59,419 bases of DNA from Lindgomyces ingoldianus (lineage: Eukaryota; Ascomycota; Dothideomycetes; Pleosporales; Lindgomycetaceae): assembly GCF_010093535.1 (NCBI RefSeq), contig NW_022985178.1:798979-858397 (forward strand), read 5' to 3'. A model generated the notes under the pieces. The model did no database searches. It was not told where the DNA came from and saw only the letters and a program-made list of their open reading frames with translations. Both the position numbers and the translations under genes were made by a program. Shown piece by piece: positions 23,539-38,070 of the stretch (the stretch's first letter is position 1; every line of letters starts with the position of its first letter).

Positions 23539-26500
23539 GTACCCCCCCTCTTATTAGGAAGGGAATCCTTTACATTAGTAGTTTTAGCATTAGGTTGTCT
23601 TTATTAGGGTACAGGTTTAGTTTAGATAGGTATTAGGCGTAGAATTAAGTTACTATAGAGTTCTTTTATAGGGCTTCTGCAGGTTTCTATAACAGTTTAT
23701 TATATCTAGTCTATTTTATAAAGTATTTATAGATACATTTTTTCTTATTAAACTAAATTTATTTAACATCTTCTATAACATATTCTAGTTTATTATTTAT
23801 AATAATAGGTTTAGGTAGCAGGTTTAGCTGTCTAGGTAGATAGTTAGATTTAGAAGCTACTTAGCGCAGCAATAATATGTGGAACACAGGGTGTATCTTT
23901 ATGCTGTTAGGTAGGATTAATTAGTAAGCGTGTAATAAGACTATATAGGCTACTATAAAAGGGCTAAGGTTCTTCTAATTAAGTTTTTTTAATTATTAGT
24001 TTATTTAGATATTTTTAGTGTCTAGCTAGACCTTCTTACTAGCTGCATACGTAGGGGCAGAGGTTTAGGATTAGTTTACGTACTCTTGTTAAAAAGCTTA
24101 AGCCTATGTAAGCTTTTTATAAATATATTTAGATATATTTTAAATTTTATTAATAAGTCTATTTATGTCTATTACTTATATAGATTAATAAGTTAGTTAA
24201 AGGGTATTTATAAGTAGTTTAAATTCTATTTAAGGGTAGTATCTATAGTTTGCTAAAAACAGGAATACTTATGTTAATTTAAATGTTATGTTATTAGCTT
24301 TAAACTATGCTATAGCTAACTATTTTACCTAGTTGTCCTACTAGTAGTTTATGTACACTTATAGGACTTATTTTATTACAGTGTTTATATTCTTAGTCTA
24401 GCTGTTAGTCTCTAGGTAAAAAGCTATAGATAGATAGGGGACAATTTAGAGCTATTTATAGAGTTTGTTTTAGAAGGCTAAGACAAACTATATACCTCTA
24501 TCTAATATAATTATGTTAGGCAGGCGATAGTAAACCTATACATATTAGTAGAATAACTAGGCTATATTAAGGGCAGTTATAGAGAAACATAGTATTAAGT
24601 GTTAATACTTAGTTAAGTAATTAACAACTACTATAATATTTATATACTCTTTAAATAAAGGTAGGTTTATAATAAAATTAATTAATATGTCTTTCTAAGC
24701 TTGTTTAGAGATTAGAAGTAGTTTAAGCAGGCTATTATACTTTTTTTAAGAGGCCTTTACTTTACAGTAAGTATAGCAACATAATATGTATTAGTGTACA
24801 GTATAGAACATGTAGGGCTAGTAGTACTCTCTTTATAGTAAGTTAAAAGTCTTTTCTCTGCCTAGGTGTTTTTTAATAGGCAAGTTGTGTATAATTTAGA
24901 GTAGTTTAATTCTTAGTTTATTAGAATTAAGAATTATAAGTTAGTTATAGTAATATAGCTTACTATTTTAGTTTTTATAGTTAGCTAGTGTTACCTTTTT
25001 TAACTAACTAGTGCTATTTTAGAGCAGGTTTAAAGTTTCTTAGATAAATTTATTATTTAGATACTTATTAGTAATAATTTAATTAATTATTTATTTTATT
25101 TTATTTAGGTTAAGGTCTAAAAATAGCTTAGGTTAGAGTAGAGTTTAGTATTAAGCCTTTTATACTTCTTTCTAAGCAGGGATGTTTTAAGATTACCTTA
25201 TAAAGGCATCTAGTTTCTCTCTATCTTAACTAAAATAATAAGTAATCTTAAAATTAAAATAAAATAGGTATTTAAACTAATAGGCTTGTTAGTAGCTAAG
25301 TTATTTTATAGTTACAAAGTACTGTAAGTTCTTATAGTTAAATAGAACCTATATTAGATGCGCTGCACCTTCTAGTTTAGGTTGCTATTATTTAAAGCAG
25401 CGTACTATAGTAAGCAATTTCTTATTATAAATCTTATAATTACCTTCTGCAGGACTTATTCTTTTTAAAAAGTATGTAATAGGCCTAATAGTTCTATCTA
25501 GCTTAGTCTAGAAAAGAACTCCTGCTACTATGTAGTCTAAGGCATTAGCTTCTACAAGTATTAGTAGTTTAAAGTTAAAGTAGTAGAGTATTAGAGCTTT
25601 AGTAAAGGCTTTCTTTAGCTAGTTAAAGGACTATTAGTAATTTAAGTTAAAGTTAAATTAAACTTTTTTCTTAGTAAGTGTAATTATAGGGCTTACTAGC
25701 TATAAAAAGTTGTTAATAAATTATTAGTAAAAGTTAGTAAATCTTATAAAAGCTTAAACATTTTTTACATTTTTTAAGTATTGCTAATCTAGCATAGTCT
25801 AAACCTTAATAGGGTCTATTTAGATGCTATCTGTAGAGATTACATATTCTAAATATGTAACCTTTAATTAGTAGAACTTACATTTGTCTATGTTAAGTTA
25901 CAGACCTGCTTCTTTTATAGCCTTTAGCACTAGGCGTACATGCTGTTTGTACTCTAAAAGGCTATTACTATAGATTAGAATATTATTAATATACACAGTG
26001 CAGAACATGTCTAGGTAGAGTTAGAGCAAGTTGTTTACAAAATGTTAAAAAGTACTAGGCGCGTTAGCTAAGCTAAAAGGCATTACTAGGTACTTAAATA
26101 GTCTATATTAAGTCTAAAACACTGTTAGCTACTTATTACCCTTTACTATCTTTAGCTTGTTAAAAGTAGTAATAATATCTAACTTTATAAAATACTTTAC
26201 TTTACTTAGTTAGCTTAAGGTTTCTTATAAAAAAGAAATTAAGTATTAGTTTTTAATAATAATAGTGTTTAGTCTTTAGTAGTTAACATAGAATTAAAGC
26301 CTACCTTTAGGTTTCTTTATAAATAGTATAGGTAACACTACTAGTAAGAAGCTAGCTTAAATAAACTTTTTTTTTAAGTTCTTATTAAGGTATTTTTAAA
26401 GCACTTTTAATTTATTTAGTAACATTCTATATAGTAGCCTATAACTAGGTTGTTTACTAGGCTTAAAAGTTATCTAGTAATTATACAGACATTATATTAA

Positions 26501-28567
26501 AAGCTTATTAAACTTATCTTAAAAAAAAACATGTAATAAGTTATAGTAGTCTTAAGAGACTATTATTCTTAAGTTAGTATGTTTTTAGAGAGCTAAAGCT
26601 TAGTCTATATTAGAAATTATAACTGCGTAGATTTTGTAATCTAGTTATTAAGCTAAGGTTATAAATAGGGCAGGTTCTATATAGTAGATGTCTATCTACT
26701 GTTTAAGTCCTAGTTTATGTTTAAATTAAGTAAGTAAAAGTTTCTTAAAGGCTTTTTTTTCTTTAAGTTTAGGTAGTTATTAAATTATTTTACATAGCTT
26801 ATTTTAGTAAAAGGCCTAGCTTGTTAGCCTTACTTAAGTAGTTTTTCTCTAGGTTATTAAAAAGTAGGTCTAGAGACCTTCTATATTAAGTGCTATTTAG
26901 GTGTTATTTAGGTGTAAGTGTAAGTATATGTTTTAGCATTAAAAAAAGTTAAAGTTTAGAACTTACTTTTAGTAATTAAAAGCAACCTTATGCTAATACA
27001 GCTATAGTTGTTCTAGAATTAGGTTATAACATTTTATGTTTATTACATAAAGCTTAATCTGCTTTTTATAGTGTTAGTAGGTAATTATAATAGTTATAGT
27101 ATAAAAGATAAAACCTTTTTTAAGTTGTTTTCTATTAAATCTAGTTAAGTAAATTATTTAGGTAAGTAGTATTAATTAAAGATTTAGTTTACACACTAGT
27201 TCTTTATTAATGTAACCTATACTATTTACTTCTAAGTTAATAAGAGCCTATATTAAAGCTAATATAGTTTTTTATTATAAATATATAGGAATATTAACTT
27301 AGTACTTCTAGTTATTAGTAGAGGACTTAGCCTATAAGTTAGCAAAGATTTAGTGTTAAATTAGTCCTAAGGGGTAACTTAGCCCTAGGACAAGCCTTTT
27401 TGCAGGCTCCTACTGCTATAGCTGCGGCTACGTTAAGAGTAGCAAAGGGGATTAAGGCTTAAATACAAGTTAGAGCTCTTATAAAAACAAGATTAAAATA
27501 ATAAAGATTTTTAATAAGTGCTAGTAGCACTACTTGCGTAGACTTAAAAAAGGGGAATAAAGTAGTTTTAAAAAATATAACTATGCTTACTACACTTAAA
27601 GCATTAACTTTTTTTTTTATAATTTTTACACTTTTTAAAACTAACTAAAGCATAATTTAAATTAATTTTTATTATGTTAGAGTTTTTATTTGTAACTGCG
27701 CTAGTTTAGGGGCGTATTAGGGCTTGTACAGGGAGGAACCTTATGTTATTATTGTAGGTAGTAATTAGGTTTACATATGTGTTAAGGTTGTTTAAAAGGG
27801 GTTCTCCTACTATAGCGCGTTGCAGTTTAGTTAAAAGGGAGTTATGTAAGGCTGTAATTAGACCTATCTTATTTAAGCCTATATTAGATGTAAGTTAGTA
27901 GAACTTAGTAAAGTGTAAAGTAAAGCTTTTTCTTTTTTATTATAAAGTGTTTAGGTAACTTAGGGCTATTAACTTTTTATTTAAGTCTCTATAAGTTACT
28001 TATAAAAACACTATAAATTAATCTAAGTTAATAATATTTTTATTTATTAGTAAGTTAATTAAGGCTGTTATGTTATAGTTAAGTTAAAAGTAGGTATATA
28101 GTAACTAAAAGTGTTTAGAGGGGAATTAGTCTACATTTTCTTTAAGTTTATATTAGAGCTTACATAAAAAGAAAGGTAGGTCTTTCTATTTTTTGTTAAA
28201 CAGTAGGGGATTAGAGAGTTAGTTAGATTTTATTACTAAGTTAAAAAGGTTATAAGTTATAAGTAGCATTAGGTAGAAAAAAGTTAAGCTATCTCTAAAC
28301 TTCTAGGTAGGCTTTAAGGCTAGTAAGTTCTTAGTTCCTACTACTATAACAAAAGTTAAGGCAGAAATAGACTACTTAATAACATAAAGCTGTTTTTTAA
28401 AGTCTTTTTAAAAAGCTTTAAAGCTTATAATATAGTAGCTTTCTTATAAAGTAAGCGCTTTTTAGAAGGCTTTTTAGCTTACTTTAATAGCTTAAAGTTG
28501 TGTAAGTACTAAGCTTATTAAATTAGATTTAGAGGCTATTCTTAGCTAGAGTTTTAACATAATGTAA
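23539..28567 (-). pseudogene. RIP-destroyed gag-pol, minus-strand Gypsy family 2
   Basis: Collinear with 4948-9972 when reversed. The RT catalytic box (CTVYINN) is at about 25980-26000, the integrase core at about 24330-24690 and the integrase zinc region at about 24750-24870. It is slightly less AT-rich than the sister copy in places but still full of stops. No intact protein. Confidence 0.78.
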
Positions 28568-28885
28568 TATTATAATTATGCATAAGTAAGGTTATAGAGC
28601 TTCACAGAGGTCTAGTTTAATTACTATGTAAAGTATTATAGTAGGTATAAGATGTTATATAAGGAATAAAAAAGTTTAAAAGGAAATTAGTAATTAAATA
28701 CTTAGCTTAGAAGTCTAAGCGCTTTAGGTATAAATTAAGCCTGTTTTAGGTTTAGTTAGTGTTAAAGCAGTTTATGCTTAAGTTTATGTCTGTGTTATGT
28801 TGTGTTTATGTTAGACGTGCACTAATAATACTCTAGTACGCGTCCGATACGGTTATGTCTGGGATCCGGGGAGGATACCGTGACA
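28568..28885 (-). repeat. 5' LTR of minus-strand Gypsy family 2
   Basis: The outer end ACCGTGACA and the GATCCGGGGAGG patch are unmutated. The inner end has become TATTATAATTATGCATAAG. Confidence 0.9.
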
Positions 28886-29665
28886 ATGCGCAAGGAATTT
28901 CCCCTTAGATAGCATTTATAGCTAATATAGCTAATTCTTTGCGCGCTAAGTGTAATCTAGGCTATGTTTGCATAAACTAGCCTAGTACGTTTGTGAAGCG
29001 TTATTTAGAGCTTAAAGTAACATTTAAGCGTAAGTATAACTATAAGAGAGCTCTCTACAAGAGTCCTAGAGTAATTTAGGGCAGGTTTAGCCTTATAGAG
29101 AATATTAAAGCTAAGTATAGCATCTAGGATAATAACACGTACAACTTTAGCAAAATAGAGTTTATAATTAGCTAGATATCTCTTAACTATACTTACGCTT
29201 AAAACTTTACTTTAAGCTCTAAATAACGCTTTACAAACGTACTAGGCTAGTTTATGCAAACATAGCCTAGATTACGCTTAGCGCGCAAAGAATTAGCTAT
29301 ATTAGCTATAAATGCTATCTAAGGGGAAATTTCTTATGCATATAGCTTAAGTATAGTCTTAATAATCACCTGCTCCTTTTTATTGCCTAGCCTTTATAAT
29401 TTAGCTGTAGAATTAGCTTGTAAAAGTTGTCTAGCGCTGTAGTTATTTATTATCTTTTATAAGACTCTGTATATAGCTATAGCACATTTTTTTAAGAGTT
29501 TTATGTTTTATTTAAAAGCTTAAAGTGTAAGCTATATCTAACATTCTTTTAGCGCGTCTAAGTAGTGTTGTGGGGAATACATTAGTGTAGGAAGGGTAGT
29601 TTAGTAGGGTCTTAGCAAAAGTAAGCAACTCAGGTGTGTGAGCAACTCGCCCATGAAGTACGTTA

Positions 29666-32600
29666 TAACTTAAAGCATACCTATAAGAATTCCTTTATAT
29701 AAAAGTAGACTAAATACTAAAAAAAAAAAGTATTAGCTTTAAAAAATAAAGATTAATAGAATTAATTAGTACTATATAAATTACTAACCTAGTTAGTAAC
29801 ATAATGTATTACATTCTAGACACCCTAACACTGTTCCTACTGTCTCTAGCAGACGCAGACTAAATAGGTGCGTACTTTAACAACGTGCAGAATGTAATTA
29901 TACAAAGTAATAGGAATACTGTCCTAGTTATATAAAAATAGAGTTATCTATTCTTTAACATATAAAAAAAGAAATTAATGTTTTTTTTTACTAAACATAA
30001 ACTTTAATAACTGCATAAAAAATTTAGCTATTCTTATACAAAACAACTTTACATAATACTTAAAAATGCTAGATATAACGTTAATCTCTTTATACTTAAA
30101 GAGATTAAGAAGTTTTACTACATATATTAGCTATATAACTTAGCACTATAAAGATTTAAGTTTATAATTAAAGATAACTTACACTTTAACTATAAAATAG
30201 TAATTAATATTATATAAATTAGCAACTAAGATGTACTATATGTAATTAACATAGATACATTATTTTACGCAGTAACCTTCTTAAAATTAATGTCTGCACA
30301 AGATACCTAAAACATGCTCTGTAAGTGTTAGATTAACACGTACTAAGGCCTACTTAATTATATTATATATAACCCTAGTACAAACTTTGCATCTAAAGAC
30401 TTCTAGAATTATGTAAAGATTATAAGAGCAACATGTTAACAGATGCTAGTAGAGGCCTATTAGGCTCTAGGGAAGATTAAGCGCGCGCACGCACTACTAC
30501 AACGTGCGTACAATATCCTCTATGCAGAATTAGATAATTATATAAATAATAAGTTAGTATTACAGATAGCTATTAAAGCCCTAAATAATACAGCAAGACT
30601 AAATAGTCTTATACCTACATTACTTATATTTAAAATGTACCTAAGAATTAACATAAATTCTGCACTATTCTCTAATATTATCACGTAAGCTAACGCTATA
30701 TAAAAGGCAATAAAAATGCTTTAAAGTAAAAAAGTAAAAGTTAATATTAATTATATAATTAATACCTAAAATAGCTTAACTTTATATAAAGTACTAAATC
30801 TTCTACTTAGTTCTAAAGTAAAGACATAGTAAAAGAAAAAAAAGATAAACAAAACTGCATGTAGTAAAAGAAATTAAAGCTTTAAACATTATTATTAAGA
30901 TAAAGAATAGTCTAGTAAGACTCTACTGCACATAAGTTATGCTATATTATTATATAAAGGACAAAGATAAACCTGCACAAGAATTGCTAGATCTAGATAA
31001 ACTAGCCCTAGTACAAAGGGATCCTCTACAGGCATAAAAGAGAGGTTGCCTACGCAAGTAACTAACTTTAGTTAATAAACTACACAAAACAGCCTCTTAA
31101 GTAGCATTAGATTTGTTGTATAAACTAAAACTAAAACTATAGCTAGCTAAAAAAGGCTAAAAGAGACTATGTAAAAATCTACAGGCTATAATATTTTTAA
31201 CTTAAAAGAAAAAGAAAGACTACACGCTAGTAATTAAGCTCTATGTAAATAGTGTAATTATAACACCTAAGAGACTATTTAAAGAATTAGACTATACAGA
31301 AATAAAAAGTCTAATTATAAGTAGCATGTTTAAAGTACTTTTATATAATTTATTAATTTATAAAGGATAGATCTTTAACCTTTAACTTATATATAAAGTT
31401 AAAAGGAAATTAATAAAACTATATAAAAAGTTACAACTTATGTTTATAAGACATTTAAATAAAGAGAAAAAAAAGATTCTTATATAGTCTCTTATAATTT
31501 AAAAAATAAGTTAGAGGTTAATTCTAGCTATTAGCCTATTACTAATAGCTTTATATAATATGCACTATAAACTACATAATATTACTTAGGCATATGTATA
31601 ATTAATAGATAAGCTTATTTACACTTTTTTTACATAACTACTAAGAGAACTTTATAAAAGCTTCCCTTTACACACAATATTTAGAGTTATATAACTACTA
31701 TATAGCGCAGTAAAGTTAGGCTTGTATTAGTTTCAAACATACTATAACTATTATAAAAATAAACTTTTTATAAAAACTTTATTATATAATCTATGCTTAT
31801 TAATTACACATAAAGGCTTAATAGTGTTTAGTATTATAGGACTATAGATAAATAATACCTTTAGTATTATTATAGCTAATTTTGCATAAAAAAAGAAAAA
31901 AAATTACTTAAAGCTAACTTCTAAGTAAAGCTTAAGACTATACTATTACATAATTAAACTATTAAATTTAATAAAGAAAAGATTTACTTTATATAAAATA
32001 ATATTATTTTTATATAAAAAAGTTAAGCTAGGAATCTACACACAATAAAGTCTAAGGTAGAGGATGCTGCGCAGAAGTACATTAAACAGCGCGCGCGAGG
32101 TGCCTATATTGCATTAGTATGTTAACCTAAGGCAGCATTTAACCTGTCTACTGCCGCTTAAGTTGTGTTGCTGTTGTACAACAATATTAAAGCATTAAAT
32201 GTATAAATCTAATAGCAAATTAATAACTAGAATAAAGGATTATTATATATACTACTTAATCTTTTTTATATAAAGTTGTTTATTTTTACTAACAGATTAT
32301 TTATAAATAATAAAGACCTAAGTTTATAGCTTAGCTTTTTTATTATTTTTAAAACTAAGCAGTAAACTAGAAACTTATATAACTTTAAAATTATAAGTAA
32401 TATTATACACTAAAACTTCTCTAAGTGTAAACACATTACCTGCTCTATTCTAGCTAGTAAGCTGTACAGAATAGTGGGAGGATTTAACTGCATAATTACA
32501 CTAAGTACAACTATTAACTAGATTACACATATGCTTAGAATACCTTCTATACCTATTGTACTATGCACAGATTTAAGATCTCTATATAAATGTCTTATAA

Positions 32601-32890
32601 AGCTTAAAATAATAAATAAAAAGAAACTTATAATTAATATTATATTAATTTAAAAATTATATAAGAAAAAGAAGATTATAGAGATTAAGTAAATTAATAG
32701 AAAAAACAACCCTATAAATAGATGCCTATATAAAAAAGGCGCTAAACTCTACTTTTAAAAAACTAATTTTGTATAACTAACTAACTATTAGAGTTAAAGC
32801 GTTAGTTAATAGACTTAAGCCTATATAAGATAGGCAAAAAAAGCCCTATAGTAACTTATTTACTATATATGTAAACAACGCAAGTCCTGT
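29666..32890 (+). pseudogene. Copia integrase, RT and RNase H remnant
   Basis: The continuation of the copia polyprotein after the palindromic insertion. The integrase core at about 30210-30720 reads VLYVINIDTLFYAV, NPSTNFASKDF, then KRAHALLQRAYNILY and ALNNTARLNSLIPTLL, the pattern of fungal copia integrases. Reverse transcriptase at about 31330-31960 includes GLYxFQTYY and a YADD-equivalent INNTFS at about 31853-31870. RNase H at about 32080-32870 has ARGAYIALVC, ASKLYRIVGGFNC, VLCTDLRSLY and INRKNNPI. The order integrase-RT-RNase H is diagnostic for Ty1/copia. Stops abound. Confidence 0.85.
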
Positions 32891-32916
32891 ATAAAGGAAA
32901 AAGAAAAAGTTGCTAA

Positions 32917-33168
32917 TGTCTAAATAGTAATATTTAGGCGCCTAGTTAATAGTCACGTGGCTTAGATGCGCCTAGATCCCTGTGCACAGAGATCTGTGCG
33001 CAGAGTTTAGGACTATATTAACCTCTTTCCTTTATACAATAGAAATAACAAGAAGTAATTAACACTAGTTACCTAACACCCCTGTGCGATGTTTACACTG
33101 TGCAAACCTCTCTGTCTTGTACACATTTACTAACACTAAGTGCTAGCTAGCAGAGAGTCTATTTAACA
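32917..33168 (+). repeat. 3' LTR of the copia element (252 bp)
   Basis: Same length as the 5' LTR at 12836 and almost the same sequence. The differences are C/T and G/A, as expected from RIP. Confidence 0.9.
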
Positions 33169-33173
33169 CTAAC

Positions 33174-36100
33174 TACTTTTAAAAAATTTTATTACATAAG
33201 CAACAACCTATAACAACTACTATAGAGAGTGTAAGAGAGAAAAGAAATAAAAAAAACTTTCTAAAGACTAGAGTTTATTTCTAAAAAAAAAAAAGCTTTT
33301 ATAATATAATAAAAAACTAATAGACCTTAGTTACATAAAGTATACATAGAGCCCCCCCTCTAAGAAGAGCTAAGTTCTAGGACATAATAGGCCGCTTTTA
33401 ATAAAGGAATAATAAAAGTAGCTAGAGAACAAGGCCTGCCTAAACTATAAAAAAGTAGGACATTTCTGCTAAAACTGCCTAAACTTCTAGAAGAGAGAGA
33501 ATAAAAATACTACTATAATAATAAAAGCTATTACTGCTAAATACAGCCTTATAGATAAGGAAATATTAGAAAGATTAGATAACAGACTTTACTAGTAATG
33601 TAAAGGCAACTATTCTTTAAACAACTATTCTAAAGTGTACTAAAAAGTAGTTATTTAAAACTTTAGCAGCTTTAATATAGTATTACAGAACCTTATAATC
33701 TTTAAAAGATATAAAGAAGAGACTTAAATCTAAGAATATATTATAAATGTTTATAAAAAAAAATAGTTCCCTTTATAAGACTAAACTCTTAGTACTTTAG
33801 TAAGAGAGCTTTCCTAACAGTTTTAGAAATATAAATGCTAGAAATGCAGTCTATAACACAACTACTTAAGTTATTACATAGTTATACTTTACTAAATAAA
33901 TATTAGCAATAACTATCTTACATTTAACATTATATAATATATAGCTAAAGTTAAATATAACATTATAGATAAAAAAAATAATAGCAGTTCTTTATAAAAA
34001 TCTAAGACTAGAAACTAGAAGGACTAGGCAGACCTGCTAGGTTTAAAGTCCTAAAGCTAGTACTTAGGAAGCCTAAGACACTACTTTTAAGCCTTATAAT
34101 TAGTAAAAAGGCTTTAGTAATGCAATAAAGCTATAGTTAGTGCGCACTTTGTAAAAATAAAACCTATAGCACTAATAATTACTAATAAAAAAGACACCCT
34201 GTTTAGATAGTACAAACGCAGGAATACCCTTAGTAGACCTAAGAGAGTCCCCTTAATATGTTACATAGACCTAATAATTATTTATACCTCTAGTACTAAT
34301 ACACACAACAGTATTGCCTTAAGCATTAGAATAATAAGCATAGAACAGGCTAGTAGCCTATATAAAAGAAGAACTATAATAGATGCCTATAGTAAAGAAC
34401 AGCCTTAGCCTGCAAAACTATAAACTGTTACACTTGCTAAACAGCGCCCCTACATAAGTAGGAGGAATAGGCAGCATGTAAAGAATAAGACAACTGCAGG
34501 TTCTACTATTTTTAGTAAAAAGTAGTAAAAAAAGAAAACTACCTAATGTTATATTACCTAGTTAAAGATTATAAATGTAAAGTAGCTAACTACTATAATT
34601 AAAAACATTAAATTTATAAAAAAAAAAAACAAGTTTAATAATAACTTATAAGACATTAACTTATATCCCCTTTTTAATAAGGAAGTTAAACACAACATAG
34701 CAGTAGTAATTATAGTAGGATAAGGGGCAGAACACAGCCTAACAACTACCTTTATGTATAAAGAGTAGCCTAGACTAGCCCTTGTAGACAGCAGATGCAC
34801 CTTTACTACTATAGATAAAAATTAAGTAGATAAATAAAGTATACTATTTTATATAAAAAAAACTTGTTTAAGGTAACCTTTACTAACACATTATTAATTA
34901 AATATAGTAAAGAATAAATTAACTTAAAAACTTATAAAAAAAACTTTAAGACTTTTAACATAAAAAACTAAAGGTCTATAAACATACTTAAGCTAGAAGG
35001 TAAGTATAATGCAATTCTAGGCTATAACTAGCTTAAAGCCTATAATTCTGTAATTAACTAGAAAACTATAACTATAGAGACTTCTAACAACTATGCATAT
35101 ATAACCTAGTTAGCATGCTATAACAACTGTTACCTAGTCTATAAACAGGTAAAATAGAGTAGTAGTTACTACTCTAAGAAAAGGAAACTCTAGAAATTTC
35201 CTTACTAAGAGCTAAAAGCTTAGGTAATAAAAATAATAATAAAAAAGCTTAAAAAAGTCTTTTACAAAGAAATTAAAGTAGATAAGAATGTAGAATAAGT
35301 TAGCGTTATTTAAACTTAGAAAGAAGGCTACATCCTAACTAAATATAAAGATTATAAGAACATGTTTAAAATACTAAAAGACCTAGAAAAACTACTACTA
35401 CATTAGCCTTAGAATTATGCTATTAACTTAATAAAAGATTATAATCTAAAAACCTACAAGCTTTGCCCTCTAATAAAAGTATAAAAAAAGGCCTTGCAAG
35501 AATATGTTAATAGGATGCTAGTATAAGGCTATATCTAAGAAAGCTACAGCTTAGTAGCCTTAGCTATAGTTTTTATAAAAAAAAAAGAAAAAAAATCTAA
35601 GTTTATTAGAACTATAAAACTCTAAATAACAACATAATTTAAGACTAATTTCTTTTACTAATTATATAAGACATTATAAACTAATTAAAAGAAACCTAGT
35701 ACTTTATAAAGTTTAATGTACAAGACAGATTTAATAAGATAAAAATAAAAGAAGGTAATAAATAGCTTATAGTGTTTAAAACTCTATAAGGACTTTATAA
35801 ACTATTAGTAATGCTGTTTAGCTTAACAAATGCCCTAGCAACATTCTAGCAAATTATTAATATAGCTCTTAACTTATATCTTAATATCTTTACTCTAGTA
35901 TATTTAGATAACGTCCTTATCTATTTAAAAGATACCCTAGAAGACTATGTATAAAAAGTATAAAAAGTTTTAAAATAGCTTAGAAAGTATAGACTTTACC
36001 TACAGCTTTTTAAATGCAAATTCTATGTTACTAAAATAAAATACTTAGAATTTATAATTAATAAAAAAGAAATAAAAATTAACTTAGCTAAAGTATAAAA

Positions 36101-38070
36101 AGTACTTAAATAGCCTAAACTTATAATAGTTAAAGAAGTTAAAAAATTTCTAGGACTATTAAAGTACATTAGATAAATAGTTAAAAACTATTTAAAAATT
36201 ACTATACTATTAACTAACACTATAACTAAAGAATAAGTAATAGCAAAATTTGTCTAGACTTTAGAAATAAATAAGGCATTTCTAGTGTTAAAGTAAGCTA
36301 TAATAGCTAAGCTAGTGCTAAGAATGTACAACCTATAGTTAGATACTAAAATCCACACAGATGCGTCCCTAGGAGCTAGCAGAGTGACTCTCTATTAGAA
36401 ACAAGAAGACAGAAAATGGCACCTAGTTGTGTACTATTCTGCTAAGTTCTTAGGACCTAAAGCAGGGTATAGCATACTTAATAAAGAGTTAAAAGCAATA
36501 CTAAATGCTGTAAGAGTATAGGCTATAAAGCTACATAAGATAGCAAAGCTGTTTTATATTATAACTAACTATATAAATTTAGTTATGTTTCTAATAGTAA
36601 AGAAACTCTTACTAATGCACATAAAATAAGTAATAAAGCTTGCCTAGTTTAACTGCATTATTAAGCATGTTCTAGGAACATAGAACTAGTAGGCTAACAC
36701 TCTTAGCTAAAGGCTAGACTACTTTAATAGTAAAGAAAAAAAAACTAAAAAGTTTACACTCTTTAAGAAAACTAATAAAGAGTAGATATATAATAAGCCT
36801 TAACTTATAAAAGAATTTTATATGCTTATAGCTAGTAAGTAAAAATAAAAGAATTTAATCTAAAAATATTACAAATTTCTAATGTTTAGACACCTAAGAA
36901 TAGGCACCCTCTAAAAAAAGCTAAGGGCTGCTGTTTTTTAATGTATACTAAAAGTAAAGCAACTATGCATAGAGGTGCTTAAAGAATATAATACTTGTAA
37001 TAAAAATAACCTGTAAAGGCATAAGGCCTATAAGTACCTTTAACTAATTAAAGCCCTAAAGTTACTATAAATAATAATTATAATAGACTTTATTATAGGA
37101 TTACCTCTGTCTAAAGAACTAGGGACAGACAGGATGTATAACATAATTATAGTAGCCTTAGATAAAACTACTAAGTATTTTTATGCTTAGCCCTTAAAAA
37201 AGACAATAACTGCTAAGAAATTTATATATAAATTAAAATAAAATATAGTATTAGTATATAAATGCTCTAAAATTATTATCTTTAACTAAAATAAGTTGTT
37301 TACTAGTAGATTCTAGAAAGTAGTAATGCAGCACCTTAGTATAACATATAAGCTATTAACAGCCTATTATCTGCAGACAGACAGCTAGACTAAGAAAGTA
37401 AATATAAAAGTAAAGAAATACCTAAGAAAGTACATCTTCTACACTTAAAATAATTAAGTAGCATAGCTCTTAATAGCATAACTAGCTATTAACAATGTAA
37501 AGTTAGCTATAATAAAAAAAACACTATATAAAGCTAATTTTAGTTATAACCTTTACTTTACATTACACAGAAATTAACCTATAGACTTATAAGAGTTAAT
37601 AGATTAGCTAATAAACCTATGTTAAATACATAAGAAATTAGCTGTAGAAGCTAGATCTAGCTAGAAAATAATAGAAAAATATGTAAATAAATTATAATAA
37701 TTAAGACTAAAAATCTACTTAAAAGACTATATATATTTTAACACTAAGAACCTTAAGATACCAAGGCCCTTTAAAAAGCTAGTAAAAAAGAGAATAAGAC
37801 TATATAAAGTCTTATAAACTTAATAAAATAATTGTAAGCTTAAGCTTCCCCTACACATAAAAATCTACTTATAGTTCTATATCTCTAGACTAAAAAAAGC
37901 ACTTAAAAAGATTCCTTTATCTATGTAAAAATAAGAAAATAAAGAAACAGAATATAAAGTTAAATATATTATAAGTAATTAAAAAAACTAAAAAGAATTT
38001 TTAGTAAAATAAAAAAAGTAGCTTACTAGTAAAAATACATAGAAACTAGCTAAGAATTTAAAAAATGTGC
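33174..38070 (+). pseudogene. Gag end and pol of Gypsy copy A
   Basis: It resumes gag exactly after the CTAAC duplication. The zinc knuckle region lies at about 33436-33480, with the second Cys changed to Tyr; protease at about 34770-34805; the RT box VYLDNVLIYLKDTLE at about 35907-35945; RNase H at about 36349-36720; integrase at about 36890-37700; and the chromodomain at about 37955-38065. The two chromodomain halves here share one frame, unlike copy B. Stops throughout. Confidence 0.85.

Larger units (their letters stand above)
23221..28885 (-). mobile_element. Complete Gypsy element family 2, minus orientation
   Basis: 318-bp LTRs at 23221-23538 and 28568-28885, with an ATGCG target duplication (23216-23220, 28886-28890). 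Sister of 4630-10290 but inverted and deeper in the nest: it sits in a palindromic element, inside copia, inside Gypsy copy A. It is therefore one of the youngest insertions here. Confidence 0.93.
22894..29663. mobile_element. Palindromic Fot1-derived element J, split by Gypsy
   Basis: Its ends are ACGTACTTCATAGGCAAG and the complement, flanked by TA (22892-22893, 29664-29665). Without the Gypsy insertion at 23221-28885 it is about 1.1 kb. The two halves are inverted copies of one another for roughly 470-490 bp, far longer than normal Fot1 TIRs, around a unique centre of about 130-150 bp (about 29065-29200). Each arm carries the 5' end of a Fot1/pogo transposon: TIR, leader, and the codons for the HTH region (IANIANSLRAKCNLGYV at about 28918-28970). 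The centre adds transposase sequence reading NIKAKYSIQDNNTYNF. Copies: 41034-42179 and 58618-59419. Confidence 0.88.
12836..33168 (+). mobile_element. Ty1/copia element with two nested insertions
   Basis: Identical-length 252-bp LTRs lie at 12836-13087 and 32917-33168, and the CTAAC target duplication is in the Gypsy gag. A Gypsy copy (13253-20915, TTTAG duplication) sits in its leader, and a palindromic DNA element (22894-29663, TA) sits after its protease. Removing both leaves about 5.9 kb, normal for copia. Domain order is protease, integrase, reverse transcriptase, RNase H. A purine tract AAAGGAAAAAGAAAAAG precedes the 3' LTR. Confidence 0.9.

Noticed and set aside
34558..34800. 80-codon minus-strand frame in Gypsy copy A
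   Set aside because: It lies opposite the protease region of gag-pol. The apparent membrane-like Phe/Leu content comes from A-runs read in reverse.
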